From contig CAZUAH010000031.1 in the NCBI GenBank assembly GCA_964617665.1, forward strand, positions 1-50,283: a stretch of 50,283 nt of DNA, read 5' to 3'. A program made the translations under genes and the position numbers. This document shows, in pieces, positions 35,144-44,135 of this stretch (position 1 is its first letter; each line of letters begins with the position of its first letter). The notes beneath the pieces are model-generated. The model searched no databases, was not told the origin of the DNA, and saw only the letters and a list, made by a program, of their open reading frames with translations. The DNA is from JADHUC01 sp964617665 (lineage in GTDB: Bacteria; Planctomycetota; Planctomycetia; Pirellulales; Pirellulaceae).

Positions 35144-35523
35144 GATCGAAATCGATACTTCTTTCACCAGAGCAGAAACGGCCCAAATAGAACTAATGCG
35201 GAGAGAGAGCAAAGACACCCACCATCGGCATCGACATGCTCAGGATCATTGGATCTTCTGTAGCATAGAATCCCCGTTTTGCGAGGCATACTTGTCGAGC
35301 AACTGAGCCACTGTGGCACGGCGACTGCAGCAAGTCAAGAAGGCACTTGTCACAGAATCGTGAAAGGCCGTTCTGGACTGTTTGCGTTGGCCTCATTGAA
35401 GAGTAGACTGCGGAAAGTCAGCGGTCCCTTCCGGACCACAGAGTTGGCCGGCGCGAGGTTGTCAAACGGAGAGTCGAGCTCGAAACCGAAGGAACGAAGT
35501 GATCTCAGCGGAGACGAAATGAA
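35144..35523. other. 380-bp divergent intergenic region
   Basis: It separates the minus-strand PQQ-propeller gene from the plus-strand GH106-like gene. The clear feature is the sigma-54-type promoter at 35314-35329. No small gene with a ribosome binding site was recognised. Confidence 0.55.
35314..35329 (+). promoter_or_regulatory. Sigma-54 (RpoN)-type promoter before the GH106-like gene
   Basis: TGGCACGGCGACTGCA matches the consensus TGGCAC-N5-TTGCA with one change (CTGCA for TTGCA) and exact GG-N10-GC spacing. Transcription would start near 35341, leaving a leader of about 180 nt before the ATG at 35524. A sigma-54 activator gene is in the same window (46360-47520) but need not be the one used. 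Confidence 0.55.
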
Positions 35524-38500
35524 ATGAGAAAACAGGTAATGGTGGCATTGGTGCTCGCTGCTGGGGGGCTATTCTCTAGTGCCTACTGCGCCGAATTGAA
35601 TCTTCGCGATGCGGCCAATCTTTCCACTCCTCCTGCTACTGCTGTCGGCTATCCGTCCCGCGCCGCCGATCTCGACGCCCTGCCGGGATTCCGCAATCCG
35701 CCGCCGGGATACGGCCAAGTTCCGTTCTGGTGGTGGACGGGCGACCCGTTGGACAAGGATCGCCTGCTGTGGCAGATCGAACAGTTGCATGCAAAGGGCA
35801 TCTCTGGGATGCAGGTCAACTATGCGCATGAAGATACGTCGGGCTGGCCGACCTATGCGGCCGAACCGGAGCTCTTCTCGGACAAATGGTGGGAGATATG
35901 GAAATTCGTAGCCGGCCAGTGCAGCAAGCGGGGAATGGGAATTGGCCTGAGTGGGTATACGATCGACTGGCCCAACGGCGAGAGCCTGATCAGCCGCACG
36001 ATCTACTCCGATCCCGAGATCCAGGGGCGCGAGTTGGCGGTCGCGAAGAAAATGCGCGTCGAGCAGGGTAAGGCCGCAACCTTGGAGCTTCCCGATGACG
36101 TGGTGGCCGTGCGCGCCTTTCCGCTGAGCGAAACGGGAATCGCACTCGCCGACAACGTTGATTTGACGGATTTCGTTCAGGCTGATGAGTTGAATTGGAC
36201 GCCATCAGAAGGAGCCTGGGAGATCTGGGGCTTCACCGCGACTCGCAAGCCGGGTACGCTCAACCCGATCCATCCCGTGTCGGGGCAGCGGGTTGTCGAG
36301 AAGTTCTTCCAACGGTTTCAAGACCACGCACCCGGCAAGTCGGCGGGAGGACTCAACTACTTCTTTCACGACGAGTTGAAATTCGGTGTGGGCGATCGAA
36401 TCTGGAGCGACGACCTGCCCTCGGTCTTCCGTCTGCGGAAAGGGTACGACCTATTCGAAGCCCTGCCCGCCATGTTCCAGGACGTGGGCCCCAAGACGGT
36501 CAAATACCGCCTGGACTTCATGGACGTGAAGATGGAGCTGGCGCAGGAGCGATACTTCATGCCGATCTTCCAGTGGCACTGGAGTCGCGGGAAGATCTAC
36601 GGCTGCGACCAGGGCAGTCGCGGTCGCAATCCCATGGAGTTTGGCGACTATTTCAGCGCCGTTCGCTGGTACACTGCCCCCGGCCACGACACTCCAGGAG
36701 GCAGGCCCGACCTGATCAAAGGCAAAGTATCCAGTTCCATTGCCCAACTGTATCGGCGTCCGCGGGTGTGGCTCGAAGGGTATCACAGCCTGGGCTGGGG
36801 CGCCACGCCCGAACGGTTGATGCAGGCCACTTGCGAAAACTACATCTACGGCTGCAGTCTTCTCAATCTGCATGGGCTGTACTACACGACGCACGGCAGT
36901 TTCTGGGAATGGGCGCCGCCCAGTTACCACTTCCGTATGCCCTACTGGGAACACATGGACGTGTTCTTCAAGTATTTCGAGCGGCTGTCGTATCTAATGA
37001 GCCAAGGCGTTCACCAATGCGACGTAGCCGTGATGTATCCCGTCAGTCCCGGCCAAGCTCAACTCGGCGGCCCCGAAGCGACCGAGACCGCATTTGCGGT
37101 CGGCACCAAGCTCTTTCAGGACGGCTACGACTTCATCTTCATGGATTCCGAATCACTAGCCCGGGCACAGATCCGCGACGGGCGGCTGCATGTTTCCGAC
37201 GCCTCCTACCGTGTGCTGGTGCTGCCGGCGATGCGCGCGGTGCGATGGTCCGCGCTGGACAAGGCCCGGGAGTTTTTCCGTCAGGGCGGGATCGTAATCG
37301 CGGTCGGTGCGCTGCCCGAAGCGAGCGACCGTACAGGGAAGAACGACCCGGTTTTGGATGAAGCCGTGAAGGAGATCTTTGGTACCACGGCCACGGAAGC
37401 CCAAGCCGGTGCTCGGTCCCCAGCGCAAACGAACGACGCCAATGGAATCGGCACCGCCCTCCTTGGCACGGAACAGACGTCGTCCCGCAGCTACGACGGC
37501 GGCTTCGTCGGACGGTGGGCTTGGTCGAAGGAGCCTGCCCAGAACGTTTATCTAAAGGTGGTGTGGAAGTCAGGTTCGACGGAGCCCGATTCCTGCCGCG
37601 TGCGCTTTTTCTGTGATAACGAAGGCACCCTCTACGTCAACGGCAACCGGCTCTGTGAGCAAGTCGAGTATGCACGCGGATGGACTGGCGAAGTCTCGCT
37701 CAAGAACGGCGATGTGATCACCATCGACGCCCGAGATCACGACGCGCCGGGCAGACGCCACACGGCAGGCCTCTTCCTAGCGATCGTCCGAGACGGCAAG
37801 ACGGTGCTCTCGACGGAAGACTTGCACTACACGCTGCCCCGGCCGGACGGAAACCTCTGGCGAACCGATCCGTCGATGGCCGGTCTAACCGCTGTGGACC
37901 CGACGAATATCCACAAGGCACACCAGGGTGTGATTCGGATGGGCGGGGTGACAGCGGTGGTGGAGCACGTTTCCAGGCTAGTTCCACGTGACGTCCAAGC
38001 GGGCCAGCCTATCAACGCAACGCATCGCAAGATCGGTCCGCGCGACGTCTATTTGGTCATGGGGGCAGCGAAGAAGACGCCGGTCGAGTTCCGTGCTAAA
38101 GGCAGAGTTGAGTTGTGGGATCCCTGGACCGGCGACGTCTGCCCGCTACGCGTGCTTGGCGAGACGGCGACTGGCACGCGCGTCGTGATGCCGCTGGAAG
38201 ACCACGAGGCCCAGATCGTCGTGTTCACCCCAGACGAACCACACGTCAACCCGCCACCACTTCCGAATCGCAAGGTTCAGATTATCGCACTGGATGGCGA
38301 GTGGGAATTCGAGCTGAAACCCACGATGGACAATCGGTGCGGCGATTTCCGCCTGCCCGTCACCGACAAGATCATTGGTCCCGAAGCCCGCATCTTCCGT
38401 CACGCTGTCGAAACCGGCGACACGGCCGACTGGCACAAGCCTGACTTGGACGACACCCGTTGGGAGCGAGTCACTTACGACTTTGGGCCGCAATTCTGGT

Positions 38501-39726
38501 TGCTGGGGCCGCTTCCGGCAGATGCCGACTACGACGCGCTCGACGCCGAGTTGGCGAAACTCGCGCGGATCAATGCGCACGAACCAGTCAACGTAGCCGG
38601 AAAGGCATTCCACTGGCGCCCCTACAGCATGTCCTGGCGTCAGGGACTCGAGGGCGATCCCGGCCACCAAGGGTACCACGGTCTGAAAGAGAATGTCACC
38701 GACCATTTTCTATGTCTCGGCCGGCACGCCAGCGCACTGAACGAGATTACGTACGTGCCCGAAGCAGCGGGCGGCCGCTATTACCTCTGGACCAGCGCGA
38801 CAGTCGATCGTCCGACGACGGCCCGCATCATGGCCAGCACGCGCCAAGAGGGCGAAAGGCCGCACGCGTCCGAGGTCTTGACGCCCGCGGCTGTGTTCTT
38901 GAATAGCACAAGTGTCGAGGATCTGCAGAATGCTGCGTCGCTGCGTGCCGGTGCCAATCCAATTCTCATTCGCTACGATCACGCCGGCCGCGGCTACTTC
39001 GTCTTGAAACGCGACGGAGCGGACGCGGAACCGTCGATCCGCACGCCGCTTGCGATGACGTGGTTCGACGATCCGTCCGTCATTAGGTTCGACGTGCACG
39101 CCGGGGCCAAGTCCGCCGAATGGTTCCGCTTCACTGCGCCACCCGGTCTCCGTGCGATGATCGTCACCGCCAAGGGGACGGTCGAGGCATGGGCAAACGG
39201 TCAGCCAATGCGTGCCGGTGAACAAGGCCGCTTCGAGGCGACTGCGCCGCTACACCGCGCGGCTGTCGTCGCGCTTCGCGTGGTGCCCGAGACCGGTGCG
39301 AGCGGCGCAGCGGTTTTTCCGGTTCCAGTACGATTGGAGTGTGGCCCCGGCCTCGCCATGCTCAGCGACTGGTCGAAGATGGGTGCGCTCGAGTGCTACT
39401 CCGGCGGTGCGTGGTACCGCAAGACCGTCACGCTGAGCCCGGAACAAGTCAGCGGCCAAATCACGCTCGATCTTGGACAAGCGGCCGCCACGGCCGAAGT
39501 TCGTGTGAACGGGAATTTGTCGGGCATCCGCGTTGCGCCACCGTGGCGCGTGGACATTTCCAACCACGTGAAGGCGGGCGACAACCGGATCGAAGTGCTC
39601 GCCTACAACACATTGGCCAACCACTACCTCACAATCCCCACTCGCTACCGGGGCGCACCGACCTCCGGCCTTCTTGGCCCGGCGACCCTTAGCATTGCAG
39701 TAGCAGACGAGGGCCGATCGCAATGA
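35524..39726 (+). CDS. Secreted GH106-like glycoside hydrolase (putative alpha-L-rhamnosidase)
   Basis: A 1400-residue protein with a signal peptide (MRKQVMVALVLAAGGLFSSAYCA). The N-terminal catalytic-type region begins PGFRNPPPGYGQVPFWWWTG and DKDRLLWQIEQLHAKGISG, the opening seen in GH106 alpha-L-rhamnosidases and close relatives. Acidic stretches such as HDELKFGVGDRIWSDDLP and WLEGYHSLGWGATPERLMQA could hold the catalytic residues. A middle beta domain (about 650-790: VYLKVVWKSGSTEPDSCRVRF) and a C-terminal GH2-like sugar-binding domain (about 1300-1395: YRKTVTLSPEQVSGQ, EVRVNGNLSGIRVAPPW) complete the chain. Length and order fit the family. Neighbours encode other exported glycan-handling proteins. 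Transcription probably uses the sigma-54 promoter about 200 bp upstream. The sugar specificity is an inference. Confidence 0.82.
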   Translation: MRKQVMVALVLAAGGLFSSAYCAELNLRDAANLSTPPATAVGYPSRAADLDALPGFRNPPPGYGQVPFWWWTGDPLDKDRLLWQIEQLHAKGISGMQVNYAHEDTSGWPTYAAEPELFSDKWWEIWKFVAGQCSKRGMGIGLSGYTIDWPNGESLISRTIYSDPEIQGRELAVAKKMRVEQGKAATLELPDDVVAVRAFPLSETGIALADNVDLTDFVQADELNWTPSEGAWEIWGFTATRKPGTLNPIHPVSGQRVVEKFFQRFQDHAPGKSAGGLNYFFHDELKFGVGDRIWSDDLPSVFRLRKGYDLFEALPAMFQDVGPKTVKYRLDFMDVKMELAQERYFMPIFQWHWSRGKIYGCDQGSRGRNPMEFGDYFSAVRWYTAPGHDTPGGRPDLIKGKVSSSIAQLYRRPRVWLEGYHSLGWGATPERLMQATCENYIYGCSLLNLHGLYYTTHGSFWEWAPPSYHFRMPYWEHMDVFFKYFERLSYLMSQGVHQCDVAVMYPVSPGQAQLGGPEATETAFAVGTKLFQDGYDFIFMDSESLARAQIRDGRLHVSDASYRVLVLPAMRAVRWSALDKAREFFRQGGIVIAVGALPEASDRTGKNDPVLDEAVKEIFGTTATEAQAGARSPAQTNDANGIGTALLGTEQTSSRSYDGGFVGRWAWSKEPAQNVYLKVVWKSGSTEPDSCRVRFFCDNEGTLYVNGNRLCEQVEYARGWTGEVSLKNGDVITIDARDHDAPGRRHTAGLFLAIVRDGKTVLSTEDLHYTLPRPDGNLWRTDPSMAGLTAVDPTNIHKAHQGVIRMGGVTAVVEHVSRLVPRDVQAGQPINATHRKIGPRDVYLVMGAAKKTPVEFRAKGRVELWDPWTGDVCPLRVLGETATGTRVVMPLEDHEAQIVVFTPDEPHVNPPPLPNRKVQIIALDGEWEFELKPTMDNRCGDFRLPVTDKIIGPEARIFRHAVETGDTADWHKPDLDDTRWERVTYDFGPQFWLLGPLPADADYDALDAELAKLARINAHEPVNVAGKAFHWRPYSMSWRQGLEGDPGHQGYHGLKENVTDHFLCLGRHASALNEITYVPEAAGGRYYLWTSATVDRPTTARIMASTRQEGERPHASEVLTPAAVFLNSTSVEDLQNAASLRAGANPILIRYDHAGRGYFVLKRDGADAEPSIRTPLAMTWFDDPSVIRFDVHAGAKSAEWFRFTAPPGLRAMIVTAKGTVEAWANGQPMRAGEQGRFEATAPLHRAAVVALRVVPETGASGAAVFPVPVRLECGPGLAMLSDWSKMGALECYSGGAWYRKTVTLSPEQVSGQITLDLGQAAATAEVRVNGNLSGIRVAPPWRVDISNHVKAGDNRIEVLAYNTLANHYLTIPTRYRGAPTSGLLGPATLSIAVADEGRSQ

Positions 39727-39746
39727 GACCCTGATCACGGTTTGCG

Positions 39747-40835
39747 TCAGTGGGTGACGTTCTCAGATGCCAGTTCGACAGCCAGTACGGAGATGTCGTC
39801 CTCCGTTTTGCCGTCAGACCAGTTCACCACTGTTTCCAGCAGGAAATCGACGCTCTCTTGAAGCGGGAGCTTCTTGGCGTCATCGATCAGCGAGCAGAGG
39901 CGTTGGCTGCCGAATTGCTCTTGATTCCCGTTCGTTGCCTCATTTACGCCGTCCGAATACAAGAAGAGCCTGTCGCCTGCCTTAAGCGTAACGGTGTGTT
40001 CTTCCCATTCTGCTTCTTCCAGCCAGCCAATGGGAAATCCCGGATGGGATCGAATCGCGCAGTCTTCTCCAGTGGCTGACTGGGCTAGGCCGGGATGGCC
40101 AGCCGAAATGTAGCGGAACGCTTGCTGCCGTAGATCCAGTATGCCGTAGACGGCGGTGAAGTATTGCGTATTCTCAGCGTCCATCTGAAATCGTTGGTTG
40201 AGCCTGGCGGCGACCCTAGCGGGTGTGACTACCTCGTAGCCCGGTGACCTCGCGATTCTCCGCTTGACAAACGACGAATGTTGCATGCTCGGCAACAAAA
40301 ACTGGCTTAGCGTGAAGGACAGCAGGGCCGCGGACACGCCGTGCCCACTAACGTCCAATAGGTAAAGCCCGATGCGGCGCTCGTCCAACCGAAAGACGTT
40401 GAGCGAGTCGCCGGCCAGCTCGTCGCACGGCCGGAAAGCATAGGCGAAGCGAAAGCCGGCCATCGTAGGTAGCTGCGAGGGCAGAAGCGACTCCTGAATC
40501 GTGGCGGCCGCTTTGAGGTCGCGCTTCATGCGCTGATTGTCTCGCTCGATCCGGCCGTTCTTTTCCTGCAACTCCTGTGTCCGCTCGGCAACTTCGCGCT
40601 CAAGACGCTCCAGATAGGTACGCTGTTCGTTCAAACGGGCGTCGCGTTCCTCGAGGCTCTTGGCCAATACCAGTTCGTGTTCTTCGCGAAAGGCGGCGTG
40701 TTGCCGCGCGAGCTGTTCAGCGCGAGCTTCGAGCACGGCAATTCGCTCAGCACTGGGGTCAGACACCACGGAGTCTTCGTCCCGCGGGCCAAACATGATG
40801 TCAAGGTGGCTGTCAAGCGTCGTGAGCATCGTCAT
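39747..40835 (-). CDS. RsbU/SpoIIE-type PP2C phosphatase with coiled-coil N-terminus
   Basis: The 362-residue product has a long coiled coil at about 30-115 (LEARAEQLARQHAAFREEHE to RDNQRMKRDLKAA). Immediately after it comes ATIQESLLPSQLP, the usual linker to a SpoIIE phosphatase. The phosphatase domain shows DVSGHG at residues 161-166, DELAGDSLNVF with the metal-binding Asp, LFLYSDGVNEATN and EDDISVLAVEL. Such enzymes dephosphorylate anti-sigma-factor antagonists or similar proteins. The usual N-terminal receiver or PAS domain is missing, so input may come through the coiled coil. The start lies 3 nt after the HDOD gene stop, so the two are co-translated and probably act in one signalling step. 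Confidence 0.88.
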   Translation of the reverse strand: MTMLTTLDSHLDIMFGPRDEDSVVSDPSAERIAVLEARAEQLARQHAAFREEHELVLAKSLEERDARLNEQRTYLERLEREVAERTQELQEKNGRIERDNQRMKRDLKAAATIQESLLPSQLPTMAGFRFAYAFRPCDELAGDSLNVFRLDERRIGLYLLDVSGHGVSAALLSFTLSQFLLPSMQHSSFVKRRIARSPGYEVVTPARVAARLNQRFQMDAENTQYFTAVYGILDLRQQAFRYISAGHPGLAQSATGEDCAIRSHPGFPIGWLEEAEWEEHTVTLKAGDRLFLYSDGVNEATNGNQEQFGSQRLCSLIDDAKKLPLQESVDFLLETVVNWSDGKTEDDISVLAVELASENVTH

Positions 40836-40838
40836 GGT

Positions 40839-41732
40839 CTACATTCGGGTAAGTATCTCGGTCTTCTCCAGGTCCACGTTCACATCTTCCCACAGCACCT
40901 GGAAATCCTCTCGGTCGATCGACAAGGACTCTAACGTCTCCTTGCTTGGTGGTTTGACGGCCTGGATGCCGATCGAAGCTATGCCCTTGCATGTGCAAAT
41001 GAAATTGGCCAACTCGACCACCTCGACAACTCGCCTATTGTCGTCGGGGCAACTCTGCGCGTCATGGTGGAACAGCATCGCTGAAATCGTAGTTGATGGG
41101 AGATTCCATTGGCGTCCAACGGCTGCACCTATTTCCGCGTGCGTGAATCCAAGGGACTGCTTTTCCGCCTCGCAAAGCGGCTGGTCGGGCTCCAACGATT
41201 TCAATACATCGACGAATTGCGAATGACAATTCTGGTCCAACAAGATGATACCGAAGTCGTGGAGCAGCCCAGCCAGGAAGGCATTCTCGAAATCGCGTAT
41301 CCCAGTCCGAGCTGCGATCATTCGTGACGCGACACCTACAGACACGAGATGTCGCCAAAGCGTCTGGCGGGAATAACTCCCGATTCTGACATCGCTCTTG
41401 AAGATGTCCGCCACGGTCGACGTAAGGGCAACATTCCTCACCACCGTAAAGCCTAGGTAGGCGATGGCGTGATGGACCGTTCGAATCTCTTTGCGCGCCC
41501 GATAAGCCGCCGAATTTACAGTGCGCAGCAGCCGAGCAGTCAGCGACGGATCAATTTCCACGGCGTTTTTCAGGTCTGAAGCCGACGAATCAGGGTCGTT
41601 GACCACCTCCAAGATCTGCATTACCACGTGCGGGAGGGTGGATACATCACGAATTCGCGCCGCGGCTTCTTTCAATGAAACCGACGATGTGCTTCCCCGT
41701 ATTCCTGTCGAAGCTATTGAAGTCTGGCTCAT
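40839..41732 (-). CDS. HDOD-domain signalling protein
   Basis: The ATG at 41732 (MSQTSIAS) was preferred to an in-frame TTG at 41750. The 297-residue product has an HDOD domain over most of its length: LPHVVMQILEVVNDPDSSASDL, VEIDPSLTARLLRTVNSAAY, IRTVHHAIAYLGFTVVRNVAL and AFLAGLLHDFGIILLDQ. HDOD proteins relate to HD phosphohydrolases but usually lack metal-dependent activity and act as scaffolds in chemotaxis, cell-cycle and second-messenger pathways. The HD pair is visible but the full set of metal ligands is not obvious. It lies next to the flagellar cluster and immediately upstream of the phosphatase gene. Confidence 0.88.
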   Translation of the reverse strand: MSQTSIASTGIRGSTSSVSLKEAAARIRDVSTLPHVVMQILEVVNDPDSSASDLKNAVEIDPSLTARLLRTVNSAAYRARKEIRTVHHAIAYLGFTVVRNVALTSTVADIFKSDVRIGSYSRQTLWRHLVSVGVASRMIAARTGIRDFENAFLAGLLHDFGIILLDQNCHSQFVDVLKSLEPDQPLCEAEKQSLGFTHAEIGAAVGRQWNLPSTTISAMLFHHDAQSCPDDNRRVVEVVELANFICTCKGIASIGIQAVKPPSKETLESLSIDREDFQVLWEDVNVDLEKTEILTRM

Positions 41733-41987
41733 CTTGGGTATCCGGCGCAACGGGACTCACGCAAAGCCTAGGTCACGAAAATGGCGTTTGCGCTTCTCAG
41801 CCCGCAATTCATGTCGAGCCAAGGGATTGTCGCAGGCAAAACGGGCGGACTTCTCACTTGCTTCTGAGTGGGGTTTTCGGGCGCGTGCTATGCTTAGCCG
41901 TAATGCCCCTACAGCGTCAACTACATACCCAACTGCCTTCCATCAAGGGGCTGCGGAATCGTCCGGTCGTGTCCTCCTCAAGGATGC

Positions 41988-43634
41988 CTACCGCACGATG
42001 TTGGTCAGTTCTTCGAGCATTTCGTCGGATATCGTGATTGTACGTGCGTTGGCTGAGAATCCACGTTGGGCGACAATCAGTCGTGTGAACTCTAGTGCGA
42101 TGTCAACGTTAGACGACTCCAACTGGCCTCCACGGATTATTCCACGACCGCCAGAAAGGGCTGTCCCGATGTTCGGCGATCCCGTGTTCAGGGACTCGGC
42201 GTAGTAATTGTCGCCTTGGGCTACGAGACCTTGTGGGTTAGCGAACGTGGCAATCGCAACCTGCGCAATCGCAAACTTACGACCATTTGTCGCGACCCCG
42301 TCGATCACTCCGTCGGAGGTGACGTTAATGGAAGAGAGCGTTCCGGGCGCGTAGCCATCCTGCGCTGTCGAGAGTGCAGAGTCCGTGGACAGCTGGGTGA
42401 GGTTTTGGAAAGCGATGTTCACCTCTTGTTGATCAGCTAACCCGGCGAAACGGAAACTGATGTTGGCGTCTCCAACGCCAGTGCCTACAGCTTGATCGAA
42501 ACTCCCGTCCTCGAAAAAGCGAATATCACTCACTGCGTCGTCGATTACGATGCCCGAGTCGGCCGACGTCGACGCGATGAGGGCCCATGTCGTATCGTCG
42601 CGTTTTTGGAAGCTGAGCAGCACCGTGTGTGCACCTCCGCGAAGGTCAAACAGTTCGACTGACGCCTCGAATGTGTCGCCGTCCTTTCCAGAGGTTGTTG
42701 TGGCCATGCGGTGTCCAAGGAAGTCTGTCCCTCCTGCGTTGGCAGAATCGTCCGCGATAACCAGGCTCAATAGGGCGTCGCCTGTGCTGTCGGCCCGTAG
42801 GACTATGTTTCCATTCGCGTCAAGGCTGGCGGTCGCACCAGAGTACTGAGCGTCAATGATACTGACGAGTTGTCCGACTGTCGTTGTGTTGTCGACGGGT
42901 AGTGAGGTGTTTACGGCGCTACCGTCGACATCCGTACCAGTAATGTTGATCCGATCGCCGACTGCGTACGCCGTCACATTGCTGTCCAAGTCGTTGAGCA
43001 CAGTTGCAGCCGTGGCGGCTACATTGCTTACGGCCAGCGGGTTTGAGCTTGCGAGCACTTCCGCAAGAGGTCCAAGCGAGGCTGCGTCGAGGTTGCCGGA
43101 TATCTGTATCTCTGTTGTGCTTTCCCCGGGTATGCTCGCGCCAAAAGGAACGGAGATCGCAGAATCTCCCGGCACCTGAAAGCCAGGTCCCGTCCCGCCC
43201 GTTTCGCCGAGCGAACCGAAACGCTGTACGCGATAGCCTGACGAAGGGTCCACCAGGAAACCATTGGAGTCCAATGCGAAGGAACCGGCTCGTGAATATA
43301 CATTCGTGCTGCCATCGCTAAGGACAAAAAATCCTTCGCCCTGAAGCGCAAAATCGAACATCTCGCCCGTTTGGTCCAAGTTCCCTTGGCTGAACTTCTT
43401 GCTGATTTGTGCCGCCTTGACACCAGCTCCAATTTGATTCGGGTTTGTGCCTCCAATATCGGCATCCGTGGAGTTGGTCGCTGGCCGGATCGTCGTATAC
43501 AGCAAGTCAGAGAAAACCGTCTTACCGGCCTTGAACGCCGTGGTGTTCAGATTTGCAAGATTATTGCTGACGACATCAAGCATTCGCTGATGCGCGACAA
43601 GCCCCGAAACGCCTGTGAGAAGTGCATTGGGCAT
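41988..43634 (-). CDS. flgE: Flagellar hook protein FlgE
   Basis: The 548-residue product begins MPNALLTGVSGLVAHQRMLD and VVSNNLANLNTTAFKAGKTVF, the conserved rod/hook N-terminal helix. It contains the hook signature QGEGFFVLSDG and YSRAGSFALDSNGFLVD, and ends with the C-terminal hook helix LESSNVDIALEFTRLIVAQRGFSANARTI. The central part is a variable beta-rich insertion (GNLDAASLG ... ADQQEVNIAF). FlgE polymerises into the hook that joins the flagellar motor to the filament. It follows flgD and fliK in the order expected for hook assembly genes. Confidence 0.93.
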   Translation of the reverse strand: MPNALLTGVSGLVAHQRMLDVVSNNLANLNTTAFKAGKTVFSDLLYTTIRPATNSTDADIGGTNPNQIGAGVKAAQISKKFSQGNLDQTGEMFDFALQGEGFFVLSDGSTNVYSRAGSFALDSNGFLVDPSSGYRVQRFGSLGETGGTGPGFQVPGDSAISVPFGASIPGESTTEIQISGNLDAASLGPLAEVLASSNPLAVSNVAATAATVLNDLDSNVTAYAVGDRINITGTDVDGSAVNTSLPVDNTTTVGQLVSIIDAQYSGATASLDANGNIVLRADSTGDALLSLVIADDSANAGGTDFLGHRMATTTSGKDGDTFEASVELFDLRGGAHTVLLSFQKRDDTTWALIASTSADSGIVIDDAVSDIRFFEDGSFDQAVGTGVGDANISFRFAGLADQQEVNIAFQNLTQLSTDSALSTAQDGYAPGTLSSINVTSDGVIDGVATNGRKFAIAQVAIATFANPQGLVAQGDNYYAESLNTGSPNIGTALSGGRGIIRGGQLESSNVDIALEFTRLIVAQRGFSANARTITISDEMLEELTNIVR

Positions 43635-43739
43635 TGACTAACTCCTATCAAGTGTTTGTTCGGTTTCTCGGTCGTTCGATTCGTTAGTGGGCCACAGTCG
43701 GTTCGTTGTCCGCTCAGAGTTCTACACGTACTTGTTCGG

Positions 43740-44108
43740 CTAGTTAGCAACCAGTCCAATGACTTGCTCGATCGGTATGCGCTCTTGATCGACGATCACC
43801 ATGAGTCGATCGTTTTCGACGCGAATCGAGTCGACGACTCCGACGGCCTCATTCGAGCTTTCATCGGACTGATAAATCACCGATTTCCCAACCAGCGCCG
43901 CGCCCTGGGTCAGTTCTTCGAGTCGCAGCATGTCTTCAAAGTTTGCGTTTAGGTGCTCAATTCCTTCCAGCGTGGCGAATTGAGCCAGCTGTTGAAGGAA
44001 ATTCTCCTGTTTCACAGGATCAAGGGGATCTTGATAGCGCAGTTGCGTGACGAGCAAATGCATGAACTGGTCGCGTGTGGTCTGCGCCGTAATGTCGGAT
44101 GTAATCAT
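43740..44108 (-). CDS. flgD: Flagellar hook-capping protein FlgD, short form
   Basis: The 122-residue product has the FlgD N-terminal signature TTRDQFMHLLVTQLRYQDPLDPV and QENFLQQLAQFATLEGIEHL, then a small beta domain with VGKSVIYQSDE and VVDSIRVENDRLMVIVDQERIPI. FlgD caps the growing hook so that FlgE can assemble. The usual C-terminal immunoglobulin-like FlgD domain is missing; this short form occurs in some phyla, so it may be natural. AAAGGAAAA precedes the ATG. It lies between fliK (27 nt upstream) and flgE (105 nt downstream). Confidence 0.92.
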   Translation of the reverse strand: MITSDITAQTTRDQFMHLLVTQLRYQDPLDPVKQENFLQQLAQFATLEGIEHLNANFEDMLRLEELTQGAALVGKSVIYQSDESSNEAVGVVDSIRVENDRLMVIVDQERIPIEQVIGLVAN

Positions 44109-44135
44109 GTTTTTTCCTTTCGCACCATGGCTGCC

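Noticed and set aside
36195..37361. 388-residue plus-strand open frame
   Set aside because: Shifted frame inside the GH106-like gene, Arg/Pro/Ser-rich and without any domain.
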